From contig JAQUVW010000006.1 of NCBI GenBank assembly GCA_028693235.1, positions 1 to 52,448 on the forward strand: a stretch of DNA of 52,448 bases, given 5' to 3'. Position 1 is the stretch's first letter. Every line of letters starts with the position of its first letter. Positions 40,333 through 51,906 of this stretch are shown here, piece after piece. Under the pieces are notes generated by a model. That model had not been told where the DNA came from. It saw only the letters and a program-made list of their open reading frames with translations, and ran no database searches. The stretch is from Candidatus Gastranaerophilales bacterium (GTDB lineage: Bacteria > Cyanobacteriota > Vampirovibrionia > Gastranaerophilales > Gastranaerophilaceae). The translations under genes were made by a program, and so were the position numbers.

Positions 40333-41157
40333 ATGGAAAATGCTTCATTCTATGTAGTTGCAACCCCTATCGGCAATCTTAAAGATATTACTTTAAGAGC
40401 TTTAGAGGTGTTGAAATCAGTGGATTACGTGGCTTGCGAGGATACTCGTGTTACAAAAAAACTTCTGGAAAGGTATGATATAAATGCGAATTTGTTTGAT
40501 TATCATAAGTTTAATGAACGCCAATGCAGTGAAAAAATAATAAATTTTTTACAAAACGGGCAATCGGTAGCACTTGTGTCAGATGCCGGTACGCCAGGGG
40601 TTTCAGACCCCGGGTGCGTTCTTTTCGATGAACTTGAAAAATGCAATATTAAAATAAATATGATACCCGGTGCAAGTGCGATTACAACTTTTTTATCAGG
40701 CGTTAGCAGAGATGAAGAACCGTTTGCCTTTGCCGGTTTTTTGCCAAAAACTGAAAAGCAATTAGAGGATTGTTTGCTCAAATATAAAAATATTAATACT
40801 GTTTTTTATGAATCGCCAAACAGATTGTTGGAAACGCTCAAAGCTGTCAAGATTGTAAGAGGTGGCGATGTTATCGTTGCTATTGGCAGAGAACTTACAA
40901 AGGTGTATGAAGAAGTCAAAAAAGGGACGGTCGACGAGATTATCGGTTATTTCTCCAGTAATGTTTTAAAAGGTGAAATCGTTGGAATGATTTATAAAGA
41001 AAAAACGCACGATGTTGATTATTCTGAGTTATTTGAAAAGGTTTCGCTCTTGAAGAAAGAAGATTTTTCGGATAAAGATATAACAAAGATTTTGGTTTCG
41101 CTTTTTGATGTTAATAAAAATAAATTAAAAAAAATCTTAATAAATGGTATAAAATAG
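40333..41157 (+). CDS. rsmI: 16S rRNA (cytidine(1402)-2'-O)-methyltransferase
   Basis: RsmI methylates the ribose of C1402 in the decoding centre of 16S rRNA. At 274 residues, this has the family start YVVATPIGNLKDITLRAL, then ACEDTRVTKKLLERY, LVSDAGTPGVSDPG near residue 83 (SAM site) and NTVFYESPNRLLETL near 155. The C-terminal 50 residues are a charged helical tail (KKEDFSDKDITKILVSLF). It begins 3 bases after the STAS gene. Confidence 0.95.
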   Translation: MENASFYVVATPIGNLKDITLRALEVLKSVDYVACEDTRVTKKLLERYDINANLFDYHKFNERQCSEKIINFLQNGQSVALVSDAGTPGVSDPGCVLFDELEKCNIKINMIPGASAITTFLSGVSRDEEPFAFAGFLPKTEKQLEDCLLKYKNINTVFYESPNRLLETLKAVKIVRGGDVIVAIGRELTKVYEEVKKGTVDEIIGYFSSNVLKGEIVGMIYKEKTHDVDYSELFEKVSLLKKEDFSDKDITKILVSLFDVNKNKLKKILINGIK

Positions 41158-41190
41158 TCAAAAATAATATTTAGAAGACTTTTTAATATT

Positions 41191-41496
41191 ATGAAAATAC
41201 AGATGTTAAATCCTTTATATCATGCAAGCGTTTTAAAAAGCAGGGTAATAAAAAATGCCATGTTAAAAGCAGCAAAAAATTCAGATTACTTCATAAAAAC
41301 GCCCAAAGAAGTTGCTGATATGAAAAAGCAGGTCAGTTATTTGATAAATGCAAAAAACTGGCATGAAGCAAAATTACAGCATTTGGAGCGAGGAGATAAT
41401 TCTTTTTTGGCTTCTGAAACTTGTTTGAAAAATATTAGAGAAATGATTGAAAATCTTCAAAAACAAATAATGGATGGAAAGCAAATTCGTCGATAA
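41191..41496 (+). CDS. Small helical protein, unrecognised
   Basis: At 101 residues, this is Lys-rich and predicted nearly all helical (KKQVSYLINAKNWHEAKLQH, IREMIENLQKQIMDG). There is no signal peptide or membrane span. Composition matches its neighbours, so it looks native. It follows rsmI by 33 bases and precedes a radical SAM gene. It may be a cytoplasmic helper but I cannot assign a family. The weak ribosome-binding site (TTAGAAG) leaves the start uncertain. Confidence 0.6.
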   Translation: MKIQMLNPLYHASVLKSRVIKNAMLKAAKNSDYFIKTPKEVADMKKQVSYLINAKNWHEAKLQHLERGDNSFLASETCLKNIREMIENLQKQIMDGKQIRR

Positions 41497-41545
41497 ATGT
41501 TCGATTTACTTTTATAATATTTCATTTCTATGTTAAAAATATGTT

Positions 41546-42961
41546 ATGAAGAAAGTTTTATTAATATATCCGCCATCTCCTCCGATGAATAGAGAGGGAA
41601 GATGTCAGCAATTGTTAGACAATTTGGTTATAATCCCCAAATTGCCACCGATTGAGCTTATGTATTTGGCTGCGGTTGCCGAAAATAACGGTTTTGAGTG
41701 CAAAATTAAGGATTATTCTTGCGAAAATGAAACACTTGAAGATTTAAAAAAAGATTTACTCGAATTTAAACCGGATATTGTAATCTCAAATGTCGCAACG
41801 CCTACGGCAAACAGTGATTGCGTGGCTTTTGATGTTGTAAAAAGTATAAATAAAGATACCCTAACGATTGCAATGGGAGCGTATTTTTTGCTTTATGCAA
41901 AAAATTTTCTTAATAAACAGCCCTCAATAGATTGCATAATAAAGGGTGAAACAGAGGCAACTTTTGATGATTTGTTGAAAAACGGTATTTCTAAAAGCAT
42001 TAAGGGGCTTTTGTTTAGAGAAAATCAAGAAGTTATAGAAAATGAGGAAAGACCCTTTATTCAAAATCTTGATGAGCTTCCCTTTCCTGCGAGGAATTTG
42101 GTGGATAACACTAAATATACAAGACCCGACAATTCAAATATCCAAACAATAATAAAAGTTGCAAGAGGTTGTCCTTTTCATTGCTTTTTTTGTTTGGCAA
42201 CGCCGGTTTCTGGTGCAAAAGTCAGAATGCGTAGCCCACAAAATATTATGCAGGAAATAAAAGAATGTGTTGAAAAATACAATATAACAAATTTTGTGTT
42301 TTGGTCTGATATATTTGACTTTGATAAAGCTTGGGTGCTCCGTTTGTGCGATGAGATTATATCATCAGGAGTCAAAATAACTTGGAGTTCAAATACACGT
42401 GCTGATTTATTTGATGAGGAACTCGCAAAAAAAATGTACAAATCAGGATGCAGGCTCGTAAGCATGGGGTTTGAAAGCGGTTCGCAAGAAATATTGGACA
42501 AAATGGGAAAAGGTTTGACCTTAGAAAAGTCAAAAGATGCAATAAAAGTTGCAAAAAAAGCAGGGCTTGAGATATACGGCTATTTTGTTTTGGGGCTTCC
42601 TTGGGAAAATAAATCTCACATAAATGCCACAATAGATTTTTCAATCAAGTCAGAATGCGACTATGTAAGTTATTATGTTGCAGTACCTTTTAAAGGAAGC
42701 AGATTCTATGATTACGTAAAACAAAACAATCTTGAAGATTTGTCTCAATTATCTGTTTACAAAAATAGTTACTCGACAGCTACGATAAAAACCCATTTTT
42801 TGTCAAAAGAAGAAGTTGATGTTTTATATAAAAAAGCTATGAAGAAATTCTACCTAAGACCCAGTTATATCTTGAAAAAACTAATGACACTCAAAAGCTT
42901 TCAAGAGCTGAAAAATTATATCAAAGCAGGGCTCTCTGTCCTTAGAAAAAATGCCATGTAA
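41546..42961 (+). CDS. B12-binding-domain radical SAM protein
   Basis: At 471 residues, residues 1-150 form a cobalamin-binding-like Rossmann domain (VLLIYPPSPP, PPIELMYLAAVAENNGF, KPDIVISNVATPTANSD), lacking the DxHxxG of base-off binders. Residues about 195-400 form the radical SAM barrel with ARGCPFHCFFCLATP near 205, the CxxxCxxC iron-sulfur motif, then WSSNTRADLFDEELAKK and SMGFESGSQEILDKMGKG. This class B/C-like architecture includes methylases, hopanoid and lipid enzymes and cyclases. The substrate is unknown; it is alone between an unknown small gene and gyrB. Confidence 0.88.
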   Translation: MKKVLLIYPPSPPMNREGRCQQLLDNLVIIPKLPPIELMYLAAVAENNGFECKIKDYSCENETLEDLKKDLLEFKPDIVISNVATPTANSDCVAFDVVKSINKDTLTIAMGAYFLLYAKNFLNKQPSIDCIIKGETEATFDDLLKNGISKSIKGLLFRENQEVIENEERPFIQNLDELPFPARNLVDNTKYTRPDNSNIQTIIKVARGCPFHCFFCLATPVSGAKVRMRSPQNIMQEIKECVEKYNITNFVFWSDIFDFDKAWVLRLCDEIISSGVKITWSSNTRADLFDEELAKKMYKSGCRLVSMGFESGSQEILDKMGKGLTLEKSKDAIKVAKKAGLEIYGYFVLGLPWENKSHINATIDFSIKSECDYVSYYVAVPFKGSRFYDYVKQNNLEDLSQLSVYKNSYSTATIKTHFLSKEEVDVLYKKAMKKFYLRPSYILKKLMTLKSFQELKNYIKAGLSVLRKNAM

Positions 42962-43007
42962 CTTACTCTTGTTTGTGTTACAAACCCTTAAATAATTAGA
43001 TAAAATG

Positions 43008-43036
43008 TTGTTTTTGTATTACAATGTATTTATATA
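43008..43036 (+). promoter_or_regulatory. gyrB promoter
   Basis: TTGTTT, 17 bases, TATATA, 21 bases before the ATG. Confidence 0.4.
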
Positions 43037-43054
43037 GTTAGAAAATTGGGGTAA

Positions 43055-45505
<2,451 letters not shown>

Positions 45506-45526
45506 TCTGCAATAAATAAAAATATG

Positions 45527-45568
45527 ATAATTTGAGGCTCTAATCATATTAATAGGGTCTCAAATTAT
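45527..45568 (+). terminator. Hairpin after gyrB
   Basis: ATAATTTGAG and CTCAAATTAT make a perfect 10-bp stem with a 22-base loop; a weak T-rich tail follows. Confidence 0.45.
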
Positions 45569-45588
45569 TTCAATCGAGGCGATTATTT

Positions 45589-46650
45589 GTGAATATTATA
45601 TTCAATTTATTAAAAAAGACAGTTACAAAAGTTGTGCTATTGATAATAGTTTTACTTTTTTTGCTGTCTTTGTTCGTATTTTGGGGATGGTATGAAAAAC
45701 AATATAATAAAGTTTGGGGATATTATTTCGTTTACAAAGGCGATAAAGCTTATAGTGCCTCAAAATATCAAAAGGCTGTAGACTACTATTCAATGGGGCT
45801 TCGGAGGTATCCGGAACATTCAAAGGCAAGATGTAATCTAGGTAATATTTATGTTGCTTTTGAAAACTATTATGCCGCAACTGATGAGTACGAACAGGCT
45901 CTTAATTACGCTCCTGATTATCTCGCTTGCAGGATGGATTTAGGGATAATTCTTTCTGAAAGAATGGCAAATTACGACCAAGCTATCCAAGAGTATGGCA
46001 AAATCATAGAATCTCACCCTTTTTTGATACATTTACCTTTTATATATAACAACGTAACAAGCGTAAAACTCAATAAGGGTATTGCCTATTATAATACAGG
46101 GCTCGCTTATAGAGGCAAATCTATTTATATGGGCGAAAAAACATTAGCTTCCCATCAATATCTTATGATGGCAAAAGATGCTTACATGCATGCTAAAAAA
46201 ATTCTAAAAAAAGATTATGATACTCACTATAATCTTGCTTTGACAAACCATCTTTTGGGTAACTATCGCGATGCTGGTCTTGAATACTGCAGAGCTATTG
46301 AATACGCACCTTTGAATTATGAAGCTCACTATAACCTTGCTTTATTGCTTCGCTCGATGAAACTTTATAAAGAATCTTTGATTGAGTTTGAAAAAGCAGG
46401 CATGATTTTGGATTCATCAGGTGATACGACCAAAACTAATTATATATATGGCGTTTTGAGTGAGGTTAAGCAACGCATAATAAATCAAGGCGATATGGAA
46501 TATTTAAAGGAAAGAACTGACTTCACTGCGACAGAACCTGATAAAATAGAGTATAAAAACGGCAAAGTTATTGTAAGCAAAGAGTCGAATAAAGAATTTA
46601 TGGAACACTTAAAAAGTTGTCCATATCAAAAATATTTCAAGGATATGTAA
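45589..46650 (+). CDS. Membrane-anchored tetratricopeptide repeat protein
   Basis: The start is GTG at 45589 with GAGGCG seven bases upstream. At 353 residues, one membrane span sits at about 10-32 (VVLLIIVLLFLLSLFVFWGW). TPR units run from about 50 to 290, including ASKYQKAVDYYSMGLRRYPEH, CNLGNIYVAFENYYAATDEYEQAL, and HYNLALTNHLLGNYRDAGLEYCRA. The repeats face outside the membrane if the N-terminus is inside. It precedes the GGDEF gene by 14 bases and so is co-transcribed with it; it may act as a scaffold in signalling or secretion. Confidence 0.85.
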   Translation: MNIIFNLLKKTVTKVVLLIIVLLFLLSLFVFWGWYEKQYNKVWGYYFVYKGDKAYSASKYQKAVDYYSMGLRRYPEHSKARCNLGNIYVAFENYYAATDEYEQALNYAPDYLACRMDLGIILSERMANYDQAIQEYGKIIESHPFLIHLPFIYNNVTSVKLNKGIAYYNTGLAYRGKSIYMGEKTLASHQYLMMAKDAYMHAKKILKKDYDTHYNLALTNHLLGNYRDAGLEYCRAIEYAPLNYEAHYNLALLLRSMKLYKESLIEFEKAGMILDSSGDTTKTNYIYGVLSEVKQRIINQGDMEYLKERTDFTATEPDKIEYKNGKVIVSKESNKEFMEHLKSCPYQKYFKDM

Positions 46651-46664
46651 GGTAATTAAGTAAA

Positions 46665-48155
46665 ATGATTGAACAAAAATCACTAACACAAAATGATATA
46701 GATTTTTTAATGTCGGTTTCAAAAGCCTTGATGGTTGAAGATGAACCGATGGGAATTGTATCTGTTTTAAATAAAATATTTAAAAATTATTTTCCGATTA
46801 AACATGTCAATTTCTATCTTTGGGATGAAACATACGGTAGACTTCGAGATTTTCAAAAAGATTGGGTCGCTCCTACAGCTGCTCAAGATGATGAAAAAGA
46901 AAGAATATTTAAGACTTTTCATAAGGATAAAAAGCATAGATTTTATTTTAATTCTGAGCTTGTAGATTTTAAGCTTAAATTGCAAGATTATGACAAGGTG
47001 TGTGCTTCTTTATCCGAAGAAGAAAATGTTATTTATTTTCCATTAATAACACGGAGCGGTGCTTTTGGCGTTATTGAACTTTTGTTTAACAAACTTGATG
47101 AAACAATTGTTTTTAATACAAATTTCTTAGATGTTCTAAATATTGCTCTAATGCAGGTATCAAGCGTTATTTTGAATCATATTTTAAAAGACCAAATGGA
47201 AATAAGTTTGAACTTCTATGCGGCAATGAAGGATATTGCAAAAATCATCGAGAGCCAATATGAGCTAGCGTATATCATTCCGCTAATTGGTGAGATGATA
47301 GATAGATTTATCTCTGCTCATTTGATTTATATTTTCGTAAAAAACAAAGAAGGAAGATATGAATTGTTGTGGCCAAACGCCTGCAAAGACAGGGAAGTTA
47401 CGGCTTTGCTTGAACGAATAAATCTTAGAACAGAATATATAATATCTGAAAACCATAAAATCGGGGTTTTCCCTTTGATTAGTGAAAATACAATTCTCGG
47501 TGCAATAGTAGCTTATAGTAATGTAGACAAGCTTATCCAAAAAGAAATTGAATATCTTGTCCAACTATCCAAACAATCAAGCGTTACTCTCCAAAGAGCA
47601 AATGTTTACGCAGAAGTCTTGAAACACGCAACTTTGGACGCTTTGACAGGGCTTAACAACAGACGTCAGTTCGAAATGCGTTTAAATCAAGAAATAGCTA
47701 CCAGCCGAAGAAAACATAATCCTTTGTGTTGTATGATGCTTGATGTCGATTATTTTAAAAAAGTCAATGATACATACGGACATGCAGCAGGCGACTGCGT
47801 ATTAAAAGCTGTTTCAGGTTTAATATCAAGAGAAATTCGTGAATATGATATTGCTTCAAGGTACGGCGGTGAAGAATTTTTCGTGATTTTGCCTCAAACT
47901 ACCTTGGAAGAAGCAAGCTTTGTTGCACAAAGACTTCGCCGTGCAATAGAAGAAGCTCAAATGGACATTACTGAGGCAAAAGTTCCGAATACTGATTTTT
48001 TGAATATTACAGTAAGCATAGGCGTGAGCGATTTCGACGGAAAAGAGTCGCCCGAAGAATTTTATCACAATGCTGATAAAGCTTTGTATGAAGCTAAAAA
48101 TCGTGGCAGAAACAAAGTAGTTGTATTCAACAGGCAAGATGATACACAAGGATAG
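46665..48155 (+). CDS. GAF-GGDEF diguanylate cyclase
   Basis: The 496-residue enzyme makes cyclic di-GMP. Residues about 20-175 and 190-310 appear to be two GAF-like sensor domains. The GGDEF domain (about 325-490) begins DALTGLNNRRQFEMRL, has LDVDYFKKVNDTYGHAAGD for metal/GTP binding, the active site RYGGEEF near residue 401 and the inhibitory I-site REYD five residues before it. Both sites are intact, so it should be active and product-inhibited. No membrane span is present, so signals are cytoplasmic. It is coupled to the TPR gene upstream. Such enzymes often govern pili or adhesion, matching the window's surface genes. Confidence 0.92.
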   Translation: MIEQKSLTQNDIDFLMSVSKALMVEDEPMGIVSVLNKIFKNYFPIKHVNFYLWDETYGRLRDFQKDWVAPTAAQDDEKERIFKTFHKDKKHRFYFNSELVDFKLKLQDYDKVCASLSEEENVIYFPLITRSGAFGVIELLFNKLDETIVFNTNFLDVLNIALMQVSSVILNHILKDQMEISLNFYAAMKDIAKIIESQYELAYIIPLIGEMIDRFISAHLIYIFVKNKEGRYELLWPNACKDREVTALLERINLRTEYIISENHKIGVFPLISENTILGAIVAYSNVDKLIQKEIEYLVQLSKQSSVTLQRANVYAEVLKHATLDALTGLNNRRQFEMRLNQEIATSRRKHNPLCCMMLDVDYFKKVNDTYGHAAGDCVLKAVSGLISREIREYDIASRYGGEEFFVILPQTTLEEASFVAQRLRRAIEEAQMDITEAKVPNTDFLNITVSIGVSDFDGKESPEEFYHNADKALYEAKNRGRNKVVVFNRQDDTQG

Positions 48156-48229
48156 TGGAACTTCAAATCTGTTTAATATATAATCTTATTGTAATGTTAC
48201 TAAATAATGCTTAAAGCATAGGGGTTGAT

Positions 48230-48616
48230 ATGAAAAATCCTAATTTGAAAGAGCAAACTCAAGTGAAAAATCAAAAACGAAAAAATTCAATCAGAATTAA
48301 ATACTCATTTTTGACTCTTATTTTATTGATTTGTCTTGCACAAATCGGTATCGGTGCATTTATGAATATTACAAAAAGTATCAATTACAACGGCAAAATA
48401 AAGAAGATGAACCAGCTTAAAAGTGAAGCAGTTGAAGAAAATAAAAAATTAAAATCAGAATTAGAAAATATTAACTCATCAAAAAGCTTGGAAGCAATTG
48501 CCAGAAATAATTTAAAGATGGCAGGTGATGACGAAGTTTTGGTTATTATTAATCGAAGCGAAGCTGTTTCTCAAAAGAATGCCAATACAAAAAAAGGAAA
48601 ACCCGTTAAACAATAA
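48230..48616 (+). CDS. FtsB/DivIC-like septum protein
   Basis: At 128 residues, a basic N-terminus (1-30) is followed by one membrane span at about 32-52 (FLTLILLICLAQIGIGAF) and a coiled coil at about 58-90 (KKMNQLKSEAVEENKKLKSELENIN). The segment SLEAIARNNLKMAGDDEVLVII matches the end of FtsB/DivIC proteins, ExxAR..l.m..pgE.v. These form a trimer with FtsL and FtsQ that activates septal wall synthesis. AGGGGTT precedes the ATG. The small membrane gene next to it might be another division factor but has no signature. Confidence 0.82.
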   Translation: MKNPNLKEQTQVKNQKRKNSIRIKYSFLTLILLICLAQIGIGAFMNITKSINYNGKIKKMNQLKSEAVEENKKLKSELENINSSKSLEAIARNNLKMAGDDEVLVIINRSEAVSQKNANTKKGKPVKQ

Positions 48617-48633
48617 TTTAACGAGTTCCTTTT

Positions 48634-48924
48634 GTGAACATAAGTTGGTTAGACTTAGTATTTTTTATAGCTATCGAAATAGCAAACCGATATTGTGCGA
48701 AAGTCGAAGTTTATTTAACAGCGACAAGTCTTGCACACACTCCCGCTTCTGAGTTTATCATTTTAGCACTGGCAATAGCCATTGCTCTTCTTTTTTTAGC
48801 ACCTCTTAGTAAAAATTCAACGCCGTCAGATATATTACTTGTTGGGTTTGTAATTTTTTTAATCATTGCACACATCCTTTTATCTCGTATTATATCTATC
48901 GACTTTCAGTTACAATCTCTTTAG
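48634..48924 (+). CDS. Small hydrophobic membrane protein, unrecognised
   Basis: The GTG at 48634 opens a 96-residue frame, without a clear ribosome-binding site. It has three hydrophobic spans at about 5-22 (WLDLVFFIAIEIA), 40-58 (EFIILALAIAIALLFLAP) and 68-87 (ILLVGFVIFLIIAHILL). No family is recognised, and the hydrophobicity pattern is the main argument that it is real. It is 17 bases downstream of the FtsB-like gene in the same direction and ends before a bidirectional terminator. Confidence 0.55.
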   Translation: MNISWLDLVFFIAIEIANRYCAKVEVYLTATSLAHTPASEFIILALAIAIALLFLAPLSKNSTPSDILLVGFVIFLIIAHILLSRIISIDFQLQSL

Positions 48925-48967
48925 CGATAAGAAAAACATGTTTACAATACTTTACAAAACAGAATAT

Positions 48968-48999
48968 AAAAAGACCCTCTTTCAAAAAGAAGGTCTTTT
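48968..48999 (+). terminator. Bidirectional terminator between converging genes
   Basis: AAAGACCcTCTTT and AAAGAaGGTCTTT pair with one mismatch; T runs occur on both strands, so it also ends the prs transcript. Confidence 0.75.
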
Positions 49000-49022
49000 G
49001 TTATAAATATAAATAAATTAAA

Positions 49023-50033
49023 TTAATTTTTATATTCTTTTTCAAACCCGAATAATGAGCTTACAGACTCATCGTCATGGATTCTGGAAATAGCTTCCCC
49101 TAAAATAGGAGCTACACTGAGTTGAGTAATTTTAGACGGCAAAGTAACATTTTCAAGCGGAATAGAGTTTGTTACGATAACTTCTTTGATAGGAGCTTCT
49201 TCCAGTCTGCTCAATGCAGGACCTGAGAAAACAGGGTGAGCTGCACAAACGTAAACTTCTTTAGCACCTTCACGTCGTAACAATTTAGCGGCTTCGCATA
49301 CGCTACCTGCGGTGTCGATAATATCGTCAAACATGATACAAATTTTGTCTTTAACGTCACCGATAACGTGGGTTGCAACGGCTTCGTTGTGTTTATCACG
49401 TCTTTTGTCGATGATAGCAAAAGGGCAACCCATTTCTTTTGCAAAATATCTGGTTCTTGCAACGCCACCAGCATCTGGGCTGACAGCAATCATTTCGCTT
49501 GCAGAAATATTCATTTTTTTGACATAATCAACAATAACAGGAGTTGAAAATATGTGGTCAACCAAAATGTTGAAGAAGCCTTGAATTTGACCTGTATGCA
49601 AATCCATAGCCAAAATTCTGTCTGCACCTGCTGTTGTTAAAAGGTCAGCAACAAGTTTAGCTGTAATAGCTTCTCTGCCTGATGTTTTTCTATCTTGACG
49701 AGCATAGCCATAATAAGGAATAACTGCAGTAATTGTTTTAGCACTGGCACGTTTAAAAGCATCAATGATAATTAAAAGTTCCATTAAATTTTCATTAACG
49801 GGGTTGCAAAGAGGTTGGATAATAAAAACGTCATCGCCTCTAATACTTTCCTGAACTTGGACGTAAATTTCGCCATCTGCAAAATTTTTAATAATCATTG
49901 GTCCTACTGTAGTTCCGAGGTAATCAGCTATTTCTTCCGCCAATTTTGCATTTGAACGGCCTGCGAATAGCTTAATGTCATGAGTTGGATTAATAGTCTT
50001 TTCGCCTTGCGGGAATACCATTTGAAGTTCCAT
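49023..50033 (-). CDS. prs: Ribose-phosphate pyrophosphokinase
   Basis: Prs makes PRPP from ribose-5-phosphate and ATP for nucleotide, histidine and tryptophan synthesis. At 336 residues, AGGAGG precedes the ATG by 6 bases. Signatures: LFAGRSNAKLAEEIADYLG, FADGEIYVQVQESIRG near residue 55, DLHTGQIQGFF near 145 (metal/ATP), DAGGVARTRYFAKEMG and FDDIIDTAGSVCEAAKLL near 240 (PRPP-binding). The N-terminus is about 20 residues longer than the E. coli protein. It lies 30 bases downstream of glmU, a common Firmicutes pairing. Confidence 0.96.
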   Translation of the reverse strand: MELQMVFPQGEKTINPTHDIKLFAGRSNAKLAEEIADYLGTTVGPMIIKNFADGEIYVQVQESIRGDDVFIIQPLCNPVNENLMELLIIIDAFKRASAKTITAVIPYYGYARQDRKTSGREAITAKLVADLLTTAGADRILAMDLHTGQIQGFFNILVDHIFSTPVIVDYVKKMNISASEMIAVSPDAGGVARTRYFAKEMGCPFAIIDKRRDKHNEAVATHVIGDVKDKICIMFDDIIDTAGSVCEAAKLLRREGAKEVYVCAAHPVFSGPALSRLEEAPIKEVIVTNSIPLENVTLPSKITQLSVAPILGEAISRIHDDESVSSLFGFEKEYKN

Positions 50034-50063
50034 TCTTGCCTCCTAAAGCATTTTTTATTTGGA

Positions 50064-51368
50064 TTAGTGTATAATTTTTGCGAGTTTAGATTTTACCCAG
50101 TTTTGAATTACTCTTAGGGGTGCTCTTGTTATAGCGAGGGCACCTGCTTCAATGTCTTTGGTGATGATGCTTCCTGCACCGATTGAAGCATTTTCGTGGA
50201 TAGTGACGGGGGCAACGACGACAGTATTAGAGCCGGTGTTAGCTCCGTCTTTGATGATGGTTTTACTTTTAATTTTGTTAATGGGGTTGTAGTTTGCGGT
50301 AATAGTTCCGGCACCGATATTCACGCCGGAGCCGATTTCGCTGTCGCCGACGTAGCTTAGATGGCAAACATTGGTGTGGTCTTTTATTGTTGATTTTTTA
50401 ATTTCGACAAAGTTGCCGATTTTAACGAAATCACCGATAACGGCCCCTCCTCGAAGGTGAGAGAATGGACCTATTTTGCAGTTTGAACCGATAGTGTTTG
50501 TGCCTGATATATATACATTCGGTAGAATAGTTGTATCGGCACCGATAGTGGTGTCAGGGGATATGAATGTCGAATCAGGGTCAACAATTGTAACTCCATT
50601 TTCAAGATGTTTGTTGATTATTCTTTTATTTAAAATTTTTGTAGCTTCGGCGAGGTGAGTTTTAGAGTTAATGCCGAAGATTTCTTCGTTATTTTTCAAT
50701 ACATAAGATTGAGATTTAAGACCGTGAGTGACAGCCCATTGAACGATATCTGTAAGGTAGTATTCACCTTGAGCGTTATTGCATTGGAGTGTTTGGAATG
50801 CAGCAGAAATGGTTTTCCAGTCGAGGCAATATATTCCTGCGTTGATTTCTTTTATATTTTTTTGTTCAGGAGTGGCGTCTTTTTCTTCAACGATAGCTTG
50901 AAGGCCGCCACTTTGATTGCGAACGATTCTACCGTAGTTTGTCGGATTATCGAAAAGAGCAGACATAACAGTTAGAGAAGCATGTTTTTTTCTATGAGTT
51001 TCAATAAAGTCAGTGATTGTTTCAGGAGTAATGAGAGGGGCATCTCCACATAGAATAATAACTTCGCCCGAAAAATCCTTAAGGTCATTATACGCCTTGT
51101 GAACAGCGTCCCCGGTGCCTAGTTGAGGCATTTGTAGAATACATTTAGCATTTGTATAATTATCATTGACGTATTTTTCAACGAGTTCAGCTTTATGTCC
51201 AACGATGACATAGTTTTCGTCGACGATTTTAGTGTTATTGACAGCATCCAAAACATATCCGAGAAGTGGTTTGTCAAAAATAGGGTGTAAGACTTTAGGC
51301 AAATCGGATTTCATGCGAGTACCTTTACCCGCAGCAAGAATAATCGCACGTGTGTTGTTATTAATCAT
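50064..51368 (-). CDS. glmU: Bifunctional UDP-GlcNAc pyrophosphorylase/GlcN-1-P acetyltransferase
   Basis: GlmU makes UDP-N-acetylglucosamine for peptidoglycan and surface glycans. At 434 residues, the N-terminal uridylyltransferase has ILAAGKGTRMKSDLPKVLHP near residue 10, LCGDAPLITPETI near 102 and NAGIYCLD near 175. The C-terminal left-handed beta-helix from about 245 has hexad repeats (GPFSHLRGGAVIGDFVKIGN), with GAGTITANYN near 365. It is slightly shorter than the 456 residues of E. coli GlmU. It heads the glmU-prs operon and is divergent from the prepilin gene. Confidence 0.96.
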   Translation of the reverse strand: MINNNTRAIILAAGKGTRMKSDLPKVLHPIFDKPLLGYVLDAVNNTKIVDENYVIVGHKAELVEKYVNDNYTNAKCILQMPQLGTGDAVHKAYNDLKDFSGEVIILCGDAPLITPETITDFIETHRKKHASLTVMSALFDNPTNYGRIVRNQSGGLQAIVEEKDATPEQKNIKEINAGIYCLDWKTISAAFQTLQCNNAQGEYYLTDIVQWAVTHGLKSQSYVLKNNEEIFGINSKTHLAEATKILNKRIINKHLENGVTIVDPDSTFISPDTTIGADTTILPNVYISGTNTIGSNCKIGPFSHLRGGAVIGDFVKIGNFVEIKKSTIKDHTNVCHLSYVGDSEIGSGVNIGAGTITANYNPINKIKSKTIIKDGANTGSNTVVVAPVTIHENASIGAGSIITKDIEAGALAITRAPLRVIQNWVKSKLAKIIH

Positions 51369-51515
51369 GGTTCCATTCTCGTTGACTACGAATACATCAT
51401 CTCATGAAAATGTAAAAAAACGCAAACATAAAAATATTTTTTGATTTTTTTTTACAAAAATAAAAAGAGGTAAATAACAGAAAGGTTTCCAAAAAATTCG
51501 GTTTAAATCTAATAG
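51369..51515. other. glmU upstream region
   Basis: This AT-rich stretch carries the glmU ribosome-binding site (GGAA before ATG) and candidate -35 TTTACA on the minus strand, but no convincing -10. I see no gene. Confidence 0.4.
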
Positions 51516-51546
51516 TAAAAAATCATACTTTTGTATGATATTTTTA
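51516..51546. terminator. Symmetric hairpin with T runs in a divergent region
   Basis: AAAAATCATAC, TTTT loop, GTATGATATTTTT looks like a terminator in either direction, yet it lies between two divergently transcribed genes, so it must end an unannotated transcript or protect against antisense transcription. Confidence 0.5.
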
Positions 51547-51589
51547 AGAAATGTAACATAGTTGCCAAGGTTTAAATGGTCTTATAGCT

Positions 51590-51735
51590 TAGTGGTGTCA
51601 TGATTTTCAGGTTTTGATATGCTTCAAAACATGTGGTGGTCATGGATTGCAGGTTTTAAATCATGAAAAACATGACACCACATGGGTTTTGAGGATTTAA
51701 AATCTGAAAGTCCATGTGTCGCTTGGATTTATACC
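51590..51735. repeat. Structured repeat block with CCATGTG...CATGG palindromes
   Basis: The arms GTGGTGTCATG (51592-51602) and CATGACACCAC (51671-51681) pair perfectly across 68 bases. Inside are GTTTTGA/TCAAAAC (51611-51630) and a repeat copy at 51629-51651; another copy lies at 51712-51733, and TCATGAAAAACATG at 51661-51674 matches 24145-24159. Related copies occupy the gap before nrdJ. The block may be a folded RNA or a mobile palindromic repeat. Confidence 0.55.
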
Positions 51736-51766
51736 TGTTTTATGATGGCAGTATGCAAAATGTATA

Positions 51767-51795
51767 TTTACATTAAATGGATGATTTTGTATCAT
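51767..51795 (+). promoter_or_regulatory. Promoter of the prepilin-like adhesin gene
   Basis: TTTACA, 17 bases, TATCAT predicts a leader of about 105 bases, which contains the hairpin GTGCAA/TTGCAC (51869-51882). Confidence 0.5.
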
Positions 51796-51906
51796 GGATT
51801 AATAGCTGCTAGAATGTGTGTTTAACCTGATTTTTGTAAAAAGGAATGCATTTGTCTGGCTAGCGTGGCGTGCAAAGTTGCACAAAAGAAAGTTTATGAG
51901 AGCACA

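Noticed and set aside
51590-51735. Retron msr/msd-like RNA
   Set aside because: The inverted repeat arrangement is suggestive but no reverse transcriptase is encoded nearby in the window.
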